Assembly: GCF_039521565.1 (NCBI RefSeq)
Contig: NZ_BAAACP010000013.1
Location: 1 to 64,000, forward strand
DNA: 64,000 nt
Direction of reading: 5' to 3'
Origin: Paraclostridium tenue
Lineage (GTDB): Bacteria; Bacillota; Clostridia; Peptostreptococcales; Peptostreptococcaceae
The position numbers and the translations under genes are program-made. The notes beneath the pieces are model-generated. The model saw only the letters and a list, made by a program, of their open reading frames with translations. It did no database searches and was not told the DNA's origin. Shown piece after piece: positions 1 through 9,586 of this stretch; positions within the stretch are counted from its first letter, which is position 1, and each line of letters begins with the position of its first letter.

Positions 1-130
1 TTTAAAAAAGCTAACTCCTGTACAATACAGAAATCAGCTTTTATCAGTTTTTTAATAACTCTCTTTTTCTAGTGTCCTTGACAAAGGGTCCACTTTAATT
101 AAAGATACTCTTTTTTATTTTATAAGATTA
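1..130. mobile_element. Possible terminal remnant of an IS3-type element
   Basis: No gene is visible in the first 240 bases. Positions 73-92 read on the minus strand as TGGACCCTTTGTCAAGGACA, which resembles terminal inverted repeats of IS3-family elements in Firmicutes from memory. Positions 9-40 form a hairpin with pairing arms around AGCTAACTCCTGTA and TACAGAAATCAGCT (G-T wobbles), which could be a transcription terminator inside the element's end. No transposase reading frame is present, so the body would lie left of the window. This is a weak call. Confidence 0.25.
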
Positions 131-192
131 AATCGATTTTAAATTATATTACGAAAATGTAATATATATGTAAGGTTATTAAATGGCTCTAT

Positions 193-228
193 TTTTTATC
201 TAAAGGTAAAATGTACTTAAGATAAAAA
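193..228 (+). promoter_or_regulatory. Inverted repeat in traX-like leader
   Basis: TTTTTATCT at 193-201 and AGATAAAAA at 220-228 form a perfect 9-bp inverted repeat directly upstream of the GGAGG ribosome site of the next gene. It could be an operator or a leader hairpin; the sequence does not say which. Confidence 0.3.
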
Positions 229-242
229 CAGGAGGTATTTTT

Positions 243-971
243 ATGGTAAAGTTTAATGCATTTGAATTAAAAATGATTGGACTTGTACTTATGTTAATGG
301 ATCATTTATATATTGCTTTTCCAAATGCATTTTCAGCGTGGTATCATCCTTTATCAAGGGTAGTAGCACCTATATTTGGATTTTTATTAGTGGAAGGTTT
401 ATTTCATACTAGAAATAAGTTAAGATATAATATTCGATTATTTGGATGGGCAATATTTATGCAAATTGGAAATTTTATAATTAATATAGCTTTAAAATCA
501 AAAGAAGTATATGTTTATAATAATATATTTTTGACATTGGCAATAGGACTTACTATTATAAATTTAATAGAGTTTAGTAAAAATAAAGAAGGTATTAAAA
601 AGATAGGATTATTACTTTTTTCAACACTTTTAATTTTATTAGGATTTTTTACGGAGGGAGGAATTATTTTAATCCCATTTATTTTAATAACATATTTATT
701 TAGAAAAAATGAAAAAAAACAAATAGTGTTATATGTATGTTTATCTATAGTATTATTTATTATGAGTTATAAATCATACTCTACTGTAAAAGAAACTATA
801 AGTATGCTAATGTTTAATTCCGATTTTTTATTTATATTAGTAGTGCCATTTATACTTTTATATAATGGCAAAAGGGGTATAAACAATAAATTTAGTAAAT
901 ATTTATTTTATATATTTTACCCACTACATTTATGGCTAATAGCTATATTACAATTTAAGTTTCAATATTAA
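243..971 (+). CDS. TraX family membrane protein
   Basis: This 242-residue protein is almost entirely hydrophobic, with about seven predicted membrane segments. It opens with a TraX-type N-terminus: a short amphipathic start, a first helix ending in LMLMDHLYIAF, then SRVVAPIFGFLLVEG. TraX of the F plasmid N-acetylates pilin. The chromosomal Firmicute homologues are membrane acyltransferase-like proteins of unknown substrate. The start ATG follows AGGAGG with 6-7 bases spacing. No conjugation genes lie nearby, so a pilin role is unlikely. A hairpin terminator at 1055-1075 follows. The family call is firm; the function is not. Confidence 0.8.
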   Translation: MVKFNAFELKMIGLVLMLMDHLYIAFPNAFSAWYHPLSRVVAPIFGFLLVEGLFHTRNKLRYNIRLFGWAIFMQIGNFIINIALKSKEVYVYNNIFLTLAIGLTIINLIEFSKNKEGIKKIGLLLFSTLLILLGFFTEGGIILIPFILITYLFRKNEKKQIVLYVCLSIVLFIMSYKSYSTVKETISMLMFNSDFLFILVVPFILLYNGKRGINNKFSKYLFYIFYPLHLWLIAILQFKFQY

Positions 972-1052
972 TACAGAAATAGATAAGTTAATAGAAGACA
1001 TAAATTTATGGAAGAATATTTAAATGAATTTTATTATGAATGGAATTTTAAA

Positions 1053-1083
1053 GGGGAGTAACAATTTGTTACTCCTTATTTAT
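1053..1083. terminator. Bidirectional terminator
   Basis: GGAGTAACA (1055-1063) pairs with TGTTACTCC (1067-1075) around a 3-base loop, flanked by A- and T-rich tracts. It lies between the TraX gene (+) and the glycosyltransferase (-), which converge here, and can serve both. Confidence 0.75.
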
Positions 1084-1098
1084 TAAAAAATACGATTA

Positions 1099-2175
1099 TT
1101 AATTAGTATAGCTAATTAATTTGTCTAGTGCTGGCTTATATTTATAAGATGCAGAAAGGTTAAAATACTTAATAGCATTTTCTAAGTTATTAGATAACTC
1201 ATAAAAAATTCCTAAATTAAAAGCTGCTAAGTAACTACCTGTACCTTCAACTATTTCATAATCCAATTGCAATGCATTTAAGTAGCAAATATCTATGTTA
1301 TTAAAATAAGATATATATTTATTTGAATCATAAGCAACTAATTCTGTAAAAAACAAACCACAAACAAAGTAAAAATCACAACAATCACTCATAAAATCAA
1401 AAGTATTTTCAATAACCATTAACCCTTTTTCAAGTTCATTAACTTTAATTAAATTATATAAATAAAGAATTAATCCATCTTTAACGAAATCATAATCATA
1501 AGAAGAAAGATTAGAGTAGAACTTATCAAAATAAAAAGAAGCTTCTTTATACATTTTATTAGAGTAATATGTTTTTGCAGCTTGATACAATAAATATATA
1601 TCATTTTCAGTTTCCTTTAATTCATTAAGTATAAGATCTATATTTCTTTTAAATTTATCTGTATATAAATATCCATCATGTTCTACTTCAATATCAATTT
1701 TTTTTCTAGGCAAAGTAGAATCTAATTGTTCATGAATACTACCTGTAAAATAAACACCTTTTGGAGCAAGTCTTGAAATAAAAGAAGTAGATTTTCTTAT
1801 TTCATTTTCTTGTTCAAATAAGTTAACTATTTTTATTTGACCAATAAATTTATCATTACTATTTAAAACCTTATAAATATTATCAAAGTCAATATTTGAA
1901 ATAAATTCATCTGCATCTAATATTAGATTCCAATCTGAATTAGATTTTTTTAAACCAAAATTTCTAGCATTGGAGAAATTGTTATCCCATGAATAATCAT
2001 ATACAGTAGCTCCAAATTCTAGTGCTATGTCTTTAGTGCTATCAGTAGATCCTGTATCTACTATTATTATTTCATTTACTAAATTTTTTACTGAGTTTAA
2101 ACATCTTCTTAACTTGGACTCCTCATTTTTTGTAATCATGACCAAATTTAAATTTTTCAATATACTATCCTCCAT
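1099..2175 (-). CDS. Family 2 glycosyltransferase with C-terminal TPR-like region
   Basis: This 358-residue protein begins with a GT-A fold: the NLVMITKNEE strand, IIIVDTGSTDST near residues 37-46, and a metal-binding LDADEF motif at 86-91. The part from about 185 onward is helical and resembles TPR repeats (LYQAAKTYYSNKMYKEASFYFDK). The same layout occurs in SunS-like glycosyltransferases. It likely transfers a sugar to a protein or envelope acceptor in the cytoplasm. The start lies 45 bases after the stop of the upstream histidine kinase on the same strand, so it may be the third gene of that regulatory operon. The acceptor is unknown. Confidence 0.85.
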   Translation of the reverse strand: MEDSILKNLNLVMITKNEESKLRRCLNSVKNLVNEIIIVDTGSTDSTKDIALEFGATVYDYSWDNNFSNARNFGLKKSNSDWNLILDADEFISNIDFDNIYKVLNSNDKFIGQIKIVNLFEQENEIRKSTSFISRLAPKGVYFTGSIHEQLDSTLPRKKIDIEVEHDGYLYTDKFKRNIDLILNELKETENDIYLLYQAAKTYYSNKMYKEASFYFDKFYSNLSSYDYDFVKDGLILYLYNLIKVNELEKGLMVIENTFDFMSDCCDFYFVCGLFFTELVAYDSNKYISYFNNIDICYLNALQLDYEIVEGTGSYLAAFNLGIFYELSNNLENAIKYFNLSASYKYKPALDKLISYTN

Positions 2176-2220
2176 TACCTATAAATAATACAGTAATTAT
2201 ACGGATAAAAAACAAAAGTA

Positions 2221-3819
2221 TTAAGCTTTACACCCATTTAAATTTTGAAGAATTCTAAATTTTAATTTAACCTTGAATAAATCCCCATCTATATCTAATT
2301 CAAGCTTACCACCTTGCATATCAACTAAATTATTAGCAATAGAAAGTCCTAATCCACTTCCACTAGTATTTCTTGAAACATCACCACGGACGAATCGTTC
2401 TAATAGTTCATCAGGTGATATGTTTAATTTATGATTAGAAATATTTTTCATAGTAATTAACACGTAACCACAATCTGTATATACATCTACATATACTCGA
2501 GTATTTGGTAAAGAATACTTAACTATATTAGAAATAAGATTATCAAATACTCTAAACATTCTTTTACCATCTATATTAGTAAAAATAGGTTCATTTGGAG
2601 TATTTAATATAAAATCTAGTTTAGAAGATTCAATCTTGTCATCAAGTTCTACAATACTTTGAATAAGAAGTTCTTTTATATCTGTTTTTTCAAAATGAAG
2701 TTCTATATCACCACTACTAATTTTAGAAGCTTCGAAAATATCATCTACTAAATTTTTAAGTCTTTGTGATTTTTTATCTAAGATACTTAAATAATTATTA
2801 GTAGTTTGTTTATCTAATTTGTTATTTTTTAATATATCTATATAGCTAATAATAGAAGTAAGTGGAGTTTTTAAGTCATGACTTACATTAGTTATAAGTT
2901 CTGTTTTCATTTTTTCATTTTTAAGTTGACTTTCTAAAGCTTTATCTAAACCTTCACCAATATTGTTAACACTAGTTGCAATAGAAGCTAATTCATCATT
3001 TCCTATAATATCTAATTTATACTTTAAGTCCCCATTTTCTATATTTTTTATATTACGTTCTATATATTCAATATAATCAATTTTTTCTTCTATTTTTTTA
3101 TAAATATATGAATAGCATATAATACTTACAATTGATAGATAAATAGCTCTAGTTAATGCGTATATTGGCCAATAGTCTAACATTATTATTGTAAAAAAAA
3201 CGAAAAAAAACTGAATTAATACAGCGATTACAAATGCTATTGATATTTTTTTTGCTAAAGTGTTTTTGTCTTTTTTAGAAATAAACTTTTTCACTAGGTA
3301 TATAGAAATAAACCTTGACTTAATATTATTTCTACTTGAGTAAATACTAATAAAAGAAAGATAAAATACCCACAGAATTATGGTATTTGCTATAATTAAA
3401 TCTGTATCATAAAATTCATAAGTTCGCTTCCAAACGCAATATCTAGTAAAAAAAACAAATATTATACAAGTTAAAATTATTTCAATAGATACAAAATTTA
3501 CTAATCTAATTGAAGAATTTATAAATTTTATATTAGACTTGCGGTTAAGCAAATAAATTATAAAACAAATTAATGATATTATAGAAGTCGTAAAAGCTAT
3601 ATGTTTTTGGATTATTAAAAGTTCAGTTCTGGAATACTCAAAAACTGGACCAAATAAGTAGTACTTAGCCATATGAGATGTAGTAGAAAAACCTAAAAAG
3701 TTAAACATTATATTAAAACATACTTCAAATAATATTGATAAAGAGATAAAAAGTATAAATAAAGAAAGAAATTTTAAAAATGGATTATTAATAAGCAATT
3801 TTTTCAATTTTATAGCCAA
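2221..3819 (-). CDS. Sensor histidine kinase (TCS 1)
   Basis: The 532-residue kinase has about six membrane helices in the first 240 residues, a HAMP-like linker (~240-300), a HisKA box with the phosphoacceptor His at about 314 (NVSHDLKTPLTS), and a C-terminal HATPase with SGLGLSIANNL. It starts at a TTG inside the end of the response regulator gene (32-base overlap). The ribosome site AAAGGTGG sits in the regulator's last codons, so the two are translationally coupled. It is closely related to the kinase at 36807-38813, whose start region differs. The divergent ABC exporter at 4724 suggests envelope or antimicrobial sensing (inference). Confidence 0.92.
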   Translation of the reverse strand: MAIKLKKLLINNPFLKFLSLFILFISLSILFEVCFNIMFNFLGFSTTSHMAKYYLFGPVFEYSRTELLIIQKHIAFTTSIISLICFIIYLLNRKSNIKFINSSIRLVNFVSIEIILTCIIFVFFTRYCVWKRTYEFYDTDLIIANTIILWVFYLSFISIYSSRNNIKSRFISIYLVKKFISKKDKNTLAKKISIAFVIAVLIQFFFVFFTIIMLDYWPIYALTRAIYLSIVSIICYSYIYKKIEEKIDYIEYIERNIKNIENGDLKYKLDIIGNDELASIATSVNNIGEGLDKALESQLKNEKMKTELITNVSHDLKTPLTSIISYIDILKNNKLDKQTTNNYLSILDKKSQRLKNLVDDIFEASKISSGDIELHFEKTDIKELLIQSIVELDDKIESSKLDFILNTPNEPIFTNIDGKRMFRVFDNLISNIVKYSLPNTRVYVDVYTDCGYVLITMKNISNHKLNISPDELLERFVRGDVSRNTSGSGLGLSIANNLVDMQGGKLELDIDGDLFKVKLKFRILQNLNGCKA

Positions 3820-4507
3820 TTCCCCACACCACCTTTAAATACTTAGGATCCTTTGAATTTATCTCTATTTTTTCCCTAATCCTTCTTATATGTACAGCAA
3901 CAGTTTTTTCGCAATTATACGCAACATCATCCCAAACGTTTTCGTAAATATCCTTAGAAGAAAAAACCACACCTTTATTTTCTAATAAAAATTCTAAAAT
4001 TTTAAATTCAATAGGCGTAACTTTAACAACATCTCCATCTAGTGTGACAGTTTTTGTATCCTTATTTAAACAAAGTCCGGCACTAATAAGTAAGCTATTA
4101 TTACAATTAGAACAATCTATATTGTCTTTACTATTATTTAAATTAATAAATCTTCTAAGTTGAGACTTAACACGAGCTATAAGTTCTAATGGATTAAAAG
4201 GCTTAGTAACATAATCATCAGCACCCATATTAAGACCTAAAATTTTATCCATATCTTGATTTTTAGCAGATAAAAGTATTATAGGAATATTATTATTTTC
4301 CCTAATTTTAAGAGTTGTTTTAAGACCATCCATATTAGGCATCATAACATCCATAATAACTAAATCTATATTATTATCTATTAAACTTTCAATAGCTTCT
4401 AGTCCATCATAAGCTTTTAAAACATTAAATCCCTCTGGTTTTAGATAAAACTCAATAGCATCAACTATTTCCTTATCATCATCAACTATTAATATATTTT
4501 CACCCAT
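3788..4507 (-). CDS. OmpR/PhoB-family response regulator (TCS 1)
   Basis: This 239-residue regulator has a receiver domain with the acidic VDDD cluster, phosphoacceptor Asp at about 53 (VIMDVMMP) and conserved Lys in YVTKPFNP. Its C-terminal winged helix contains TPIEFKILEFLLENKG and VAVHIRRIREKI. The interdomain linker is unusual: it carries Cys at about 132, 135 and 146 (CSNC then GLC), which the paralogue at 35892 lacks. It probably controls itself and the divergent ABC genes. The ATG follows a well-placed AAAGGAG on the minus strand. Confidence 0.95.
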   Translation of the reverse strand: MGENILIVDDDKEIVDAIEFYLKPEGFNVLKAYDGLEAIESLIDNNIDLVIMDVMMPNMDGLKTTLKIRENNNIPIILLSAKNQDMDKILGLNMGADDYVTKPFNPLELIARVKSQLRRFINLNNSKDNIDCSNCNNSLLISAGLCLNKDTKTVTLDGDVVKVTPIEFKILEFLLENKGVVFSSKDIYENVWDDVAYNCEKTVAVHIRRIREKIEINSKDPKYLKVVWGIGYKIEKIAY

Positions 4508-4723
4508 TTAAAATCACTCCTTTAAAAATATTATAACATACGATTTTATTAAATAATCTTGTAAACTGGGAGCTAAATTATTAAGAATTTATTACGAAAA
4601 AGTATAATTATTACAATTTAATAACGAAGTTTGTACAATGAAGTTAAATTCCTTTTTTTGTAAAAAAATTAAGGTACAATGCTCTTATAAAAGAAATTTG
4701 CTTAGAAAAAGAAAGGGGAAAAA

Positions 4724-7312
4724 ATGCGAAAAAAATTAAATTTAGGATTTAGGTATATGAAGGCCTACAAAGCAAGATCTTTAGCAATTATACTAAGTAT
4801 AATCTTATCAGTAGCTATGATAGTAGGGATATTAACCTTAACAAAAACAGAAAACATGAATGAATTACAAACTATGAAGTACAACACAGGAATATATCAC
4901 ACAATATTTAAAAATTTAAATTATAAACAATTAAAAATAATAGAAGAATCTAGTGATTTAGAAAATGTAGGAGCTTTTAATTTTCATGGAATAACTACAG
5001 ATAAAGAAAAACAATCTGTAATAATGATAAATTGTAATGAAGATTATATAATTTCAAATTCAAAACTTGAAAAAGGAAGATTTGCAAAGTCTAAAAATGA
5101 AATAGTAGCTGAAGAATGGGTATTAAAAAATCTTGGATTAGAACCTAAAATAAACCAAATTATAAAACTAAATATTGAAGATATAAATAAAAATGTAAAA
5201 GACGAAGAATTTAAATTAGTAGGAATTATAAAAGATAGACCAACAGAAAAGCAAATAGGAAAAATGCAAATGTATTTACCACTACAAGAAAATAGTGAAA
5301 ACTTAGAGGTTGGAATAGCTTTTAATGAAAAAGTAGATATACCAGATTATACTTTAGAATTAGCTAAAAAATCTAATATAAATAAAGACAATATATATAG
5401 TTCAGATGATTTAATAACAATATCAAACAATGCAAATAATGTTAGCTTAGACACAATTTTAAGTGCTTTAGTTATAAGCTTAATATGTGGAATAGTGATA
5501 TATAGTATTTTTAATATATCTATGTACAAAAGATTTAAAGAATATGGAATATTAAGAGCAATAGGAGCTAAAAACTTTAAAGTATTTAAACTTATATTAA
5601 ATGAATTAATGACGTTATCATTTATAGGAATACCTATAGGTATTTTAGCTGGAGTTATAGCTTCATTTATAGCAAATAAAAATGCTAGCAAATTAAAAAC
5701 TAATATAGCTTTAAATGGAGAAATAATTAAACTACATATGGTTTATCCAATATTTGAAATATTAGTAGCTATATTATTTATGATTTTAATATTATTTTTA
5801 ATTTCAATTTTTACATATAAAAAGATAAATAAATTATCAATAATAGATGCTATAAAAGGAAATAGAAAATCTGACAATATAAAAAGAAACATGGTAAATG
5901 TTAAAACTTTAAGAAAATACATGAAAATTTACAAAGCGATATCATTTAAAAATATATTAAGAAATAAAAAAAGATTTATAATGATAATTTTTTCTATGAG
6001 TATATGTGGAGTTTTATTTATAAATTCTAATTACCGTCTACATTTATCTCAATCGGATGACTTTATAGTAGATAGAGTGTTAAATAATAATTCTGATATG
6101 AGGATTGATATTTATGGAACTGAAAATCAAAGAAATGGTTTAACTAGTGAAGATATAAAAAAACTTGAAAATATAGATGGAGTAAAAGAAGTAGTAAAAT
6201 CTCAAATAATGAATGGAAGAATGGTTATGAATGAAAAAGATATAACCAATAAAGATTATTTTGAACATATAAATAAATCTATTAGAGGGAAAAATTTGTT
6301 TAAGGGTTATTTAGTAAAAGACAATACAAATAATGAATTAATACTTAAGCAAAACCTTAGAGGATATGATAAAAAAGCTTTAAATAAATTGAATGATTAT
6401 CTAATTGAAGGAAAAATAGATATTGAAAAAATGAAAAATGAAGATTTAGCAGTAGTTTATGTCCCAAGAGTAGTTGAACAAAAAGATAAAGAAGGTACAG
6501 TGTATAATTTAGTTGACAATGGGACTCCAGTAGCAAATATAAAAGCAGGAGATACTGTTAAAGTTAAATTTAGAGAAGATGGAAAAAGACCTATAGAATT
6601 TTGTACTTTAGAAGATAAAGATGCTAAATATATAGAAAAAGAATTTAAAGTAGGAGCAGTAGTTAGCTATCCATTTATGGCAGAAGACACATATACATCA
6701 AATAGTTGTATAGATGTAATAGTGAGTGATAATAAATTTAAGCAAGTTACAGGTGGAGAAAATTATCAAGCTATAAATATAAATTTAGAAGAAGGTGCAA
6801 ATGACAAAAAAATTTATGATGAAGTTTTAAGAACTACTATAAAAGTAAATGGAGCAATGGCTAGAAATCTAATTGAAGAAAAAAGAAACTCAGACGCAAT
6901 GTATGAAAAATCAAGAATTTATAATTATGCTATGGTTTTAGTGTTATTTGTAATAGCTATTGTAAATATAGTAAATAACATAAGTCAAAGTATAGTAGAC
7001 AGAACAAATGAATTTGGAATGTTAAGAGCAATAGGGCTTAATAATAAAGACTTTAGAAAAATGATAACATTTGAAGGTCTTATATACACACTAATATCAA
7101 GCTTAATAATCATAGTAGTATCTTTAATACTTAACAAAATGACTTATGACTCATTTGAAGTTTCAAAATATGGAATAGAATTTAGCATAAGATATATAGA
7201 CTTTATATTAATTATAATAATAAATACTTTAGTTGGAATAATGGCAACATATTTCCCTGCTAAAAAGTTAGAAAAAGTAAGTGTAGTTGAAATGATGAAT
7301 ATAAACGAGTAA
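4724..7312 (+). CDS. FtsX-type ABC transporter permease
   Basis: The 862-residue permease has the two-module MacB/FtsX layout. There is a first helix near 15-35 and an extracytoplasmic domain. A three-helix FtsX unit follows at about 245-375 with the EYGILRAIGAKNFK coupling motif, then a long second external domain, and a last FtsX unit around 735-855 with EFGMLRAIGLNNKDF. The ATPase partner starts 26 bases after its stop. Exporters of this kind next to a two-component system often act in antimicrobial-peptide resistance or lipoprotein/lipid handling; the substrate here is unknown. The ATG has AAGGGGAAAA upstream. Confidence 0.9.
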   Translation: MRKKLNLGFRYMKAYKARSLAIILSIILSVAMIVGILTLTKTENMNELQTMKYNTGIYHTIFKNLNYKQLKIIEESSDLENVGAFNFHGITTDKEKQSVIMINCNEDYIISNSKLEKGRFAKSKNEIVAEEWVLKNLGLEPKINQIIKLNIEDINKNVKDEEFKLVGIIKDRPTEKQIGKMQMYLPLQENSENLEVGIAFNEKVDIPDYTLELAKKSNINKDNIYSSDDLITISNNANNVSLDTILSALVISLICGIVIYSIFNISMYKRFKEYGILRAIGAKNFKVFKLILNELMTLSFIGIPIGILAGVIASFIANKNASKLKTNIALNGEIIKLHMVYPIFEILVAILFMILILFLISIFTYKKINKLSIIDAIKGNRKSDNIKRNMVNVKTLRKYMKIYKAISFKNILRNKKRFIMIIFSMSICGVLFINSNYRLHLSQSDDFIVDRVLNNNSDMRIDIYGTENQRNGLTSEDIKKLENIDGVKEVVKSQIMNGRMVMNEKDITNKDYFEHINKSIRGKNLFKGYLVKDNTNNELILKQNLRGYDKKALNKLNDYLIEGKIDIEKMKNEDLAVVYVPRVVEQKDKEGTVYNLVDNGTPVANIKAGDTVKVKFREDGKRPIEFCTLEDKDAKYIEKEFKVGAVVSYPFMAEDTYTSNSCIDVIVSDNKFKQVTGGENYQAININLEEGANDKKIYDEVLRTTIKVNGAMARNLIEEKRNSDAMYEKSRIYNYAMVLVLFVIAIVNIVNNISQSIVDRTNEFGMLRAIGLNNKDFRKMITFEGLIYTLISSLIIIVVSLILNKMTYDSFEVSKYGIEFSIRYIDFILIIIINTLVGIMATYFPAKKLEKVSVVEMMNINE

Positions 7313-7337
7313 AAATTTAAAATTTGGAGGATTAAAA

Positions 7338-8003
7338 ATGTCAATTTTAGAAACTATAAATTTATCTAAAACTTATGGAAGTAAAGAAAATAAAGTAAAC
7401 GCTTTAAATGATATAAATATAAATATTGAAAAGGGCGAGTTTGTTGCAATAATAGGACCTAGTGGAAGTGGTAAAAGTACGTTACTACATTTACTAGGAG
7501 GACTTGAAAGATTAAGTGGAGGAAGTATAAAAGTAAATGGAAAAGATATAAGCAAATTAAAAGATAAAGAACTAGCCGAGTATCGTAGAAAAGAAGTAGG
7601 GTTTGTATTTCAGCAATATAATTTAATACCAGTATTAAATGTAGAAGAAAATATAGAACTTCCTCTTATGTTAGGAAATGATAATATAGATGAAATATAT
7701 ATAAACGAATTAATAGATTTGCTAGGACTTAAAGAAAGAAAAAGTCACCTTCCGAGTCAATTATCAGGAGGACAGCAACAAAGAGTAGCAATAGGAAGAG
7801 CATTATCTACAAAGCCAAGTATAATACTTGCTGATGAACCAACAGGAAATTTAGATAGTAAAACTACAGAAGAAGTAATGGACTTACTTAAAAAATCTAT
7901 TAAAAGATATAATCAAACATTAATAGTTATAACTCACGACTTAAATATCGCAAAAAAAGCAGATAGAATAATAAATATAGTTGATGGAAAGATAGAATTA
8001 TAA
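7338..8003 (+). CDS. ABC transporter ATP-binding protein (LolD/MacB type)
   Basis: The 221-residue ATPase is full length for the family. It has Walker A GPSGSGKST near residue 40, a Q-loop in VFQQYNLIP, signature LSGGQQQR near 142, Walker B ILADEPTGNLD and the H-loop THD. It energises the FtsX-type permease just upstream, with which it forms a two-gene operon closed by a strong terminator at 8011-8035. GGAGG lies 8 bases before the ATG. Confidence 0.95.
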   Translation: MSILETINLSKTYGSKENKVNALNDININIEKGEFVAIIGPSGSGKSTLLHLLGGLERLSGGSIKVNGKDISKLKDKELAEYRRKEVGFVFQQYNLIPVLNVEENIELPLMLGNDNIDEIYINELIDLLGLKERKSHLPSQLSGGQQQRVAIGRALSTKPSIILADEPTGNLDSKTTEEVMDLLKKSIKRYNQTLIVITHDLNIAKKADRIINIVDGKIEL

Positions 8004-8010
8004 ATAAAAA

Positions 8011-8040
8011 GGGGAGTAATAAATAGTTACTCCCCTTATA
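8011..8040 (+). terminator. Terminator of the ABC operon
   Basis: GGGGAGTAA (8011-8019) pairs perfectly with TTACTCCCC (8027-8035) around a 7-base loop, just after the ATPase stop. Confidence 0.8.
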
Positions 8041-8155
8041 TTATGTAAATTTGTATAAATATTTATGTTCGTTTTATGTAAAATTTAAAAATGTACATAT
8101 TTCCTAGCACAATTTAAATAATTGTAACAAGAAATTTACTCATTTTTAGTTTAAA

Positions 8156-9343
8156 TTAATCTTCGTACATATAAGCTCTAGTCATTTGAATATCGTTGTT
8201 AACACCTTTGCTTATTAAAATTTGATGTAAATCGATAACTCCATTATTAAAGCAAGCAGCACAAGAAGTTAGATATAAATCCCACATTCTTACAAACTCT
8301 TCACCAAACATACCTTTTACAGTATCTCTTTGTTTATCAAAGTTTTTATACCATTCTATTAAAGTTTTTGTATAGTGTCTTCTTAAACTTTCAACATCTA
8401 ATGTATAGAAATCATATTTAGGGAATAAATCTATAATCTCACGTAAAGATGGACAAACACCGCCTGGGAATATATATTTTTTAATCCAAGCATCACCAGG
8501 AGATTCAGTTAAACCACTTATGTAATGTAGTAAAAATAGACCTTTTGGTTTTAATACACTATTTACATTTTTTAGATATAAATCATAATGTTCACGACCA
8601 ACATGTTCAAGCATACCAACACTTACAATTTTATCAAAAGACATTCCTGAGTGTTCAAGGTCTCTGTAATCCATAAGCTTAACTTCTAAGTAATCTTCAA
8701 GACCTTCTTGTTCAATTCTTTCTTGGAATTTTTTATATTGTTCTTCACTTAAAGTGATACCAGTTCCTTTTACTTTATATTTTTTTGCAGCTTCTATAAG
8801 TAAATAACCCCATCCACAACCTATATCTAATAAAGTTTCACCTTCTGATAATTGAAGTTTCTTTAAGATATAATGGATTTTATTCATTTGAGCTTCATAT
8901 AATGTATCGTTTTCATTTTTAAAATAAGCACAAGAATAACTAAGTGTTTTATCTAACCAAAGACTGTAAAAGTCATTACCAAGATTATAGTGGTAGCAAA
9001 CTTCAGATTTTTGTTTCTTTTCGTTACCTGCTTTATGAAATATTTTACCAAGTTTTGAGAAATTAGTATGGAAATGATCTTTTTGACAACTAAATAGAGT
9101 ATCTAGAGCCAATAATAAATCTCCTGAAATCTCAATATCTTTTCTCATATAAGCTTCACCTAGATATAAAGAAGTACTAGTTAATAAATCTTTTTTACTT
9201 ATAGGATTGTTAAAGCATACTTTAAAGACAGGTTCACCTTGACCAACTAAAAATTCTTCTCCATCCCAAAGTTTAACTTGAAACGGATTTGAATCAAGTT
9301 TTGTAAGAAATTCTTTAATAAATATTTTATCTATAGTATTCAT
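8156..9343 (-). CDS. cfa: Cyclopropane-fatty-acyl-phospholipid synthase
   Basis: This 395-residue enzyme would methylenate double bonds of membrane phospholipid acyl chains using S-adenosylmethionine. Visible motifs are the Cfa hallmark region HYNLGNDFYSLWLD near 140, the SAM-binding LDIGCGWGYL near 178, and the late FPGGVCPS segment. The length matches the family. A GTG 12 bases upstream would overlap the ribosome site (AAGAGGTGA). I therefore place the start at the ATG at 9343, giving MNTIDKIF. It is divergent from the MATE pump. Cyclopropanation is typically linked to stationary phase and acid or solvent stress. Confidence 0.93.
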   Translation of the reverse strand: MNTIDKIFIKEFLTKLDSNPFQVKLWDGEEFLVGQGEPVFKVCFNNPISKKDLLTSTSLYLGEAYMRKDIEISGDLLLALDTLFSCQKDHFHTNFSKLGKIFHKAGNEKKQKSEVCYHYNLGNDFYSLWLDKTLSYSCAYFKNENDTLYEAQMNKIHYILKKLQLSEGETLLDIGCGWGYLLIEAAKKYKVKGTGITLSEEQYKKFQERIEQEGLEDYLEVKLMDYRDLEHSGMSFDKIVSVGMLEHVGREHYDLYLKNVNSVLKPKGLFLLHYISGLTESPGDAWIKKYIFPGGVCPSLREIIDLFPKYDFYTLDVESLRRHYTKTLIEWYKNFDKQRDTVKGMFGEEFVRMWDLYLTSCAACFNNGVIDLHQILISKGVNNDIQMTRAYMYED

Positions 9344-9516
9344 ATTAAATGTCACCTCTTTACTCTAAATACCCATAAATTTCCACATGAAACATAAAAG
9401 TTAAAAACTTAACTAAAAAATATCTTTAAAAGTTAAATTATCCAATATTACATTTTCATAAAAATTATTTCCAATAGATGTTTTTATGAATTTACTTTTA
9501 TTTTAAAAATTTCCTA

Positions 9517-9576
9517 TTGACTATATGGTAAATATATATATTATCTTATTAATATAATAAAAAAGACATATGGTAA
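9517..9576 (+). promoter_or_regulatory. Promoter and 9-bp direct repeats before the MATE gene
   Basis: TTGACT (9517-9522) and TATTAT (9539-9544) sit 16 bases apart. ATATGGTAA occurs twice (9523-9531 and 9568-9576), flanking the predicted -10 and start point, so it could be a repressor site. Confidence 0.4.
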
Positions 9577-9586
9577 GGGAGGATGT

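Noticed and set aside
1009..1062. 17-codon frame after the TraX gene
   Set aside because: No ribosome site, and its end merges with the terminator stem.
5347..5691. 114-codon minus-strand frame inside the permease
   Set aside because: Antisense shadow of membrane-helix codons; no ribosome site.
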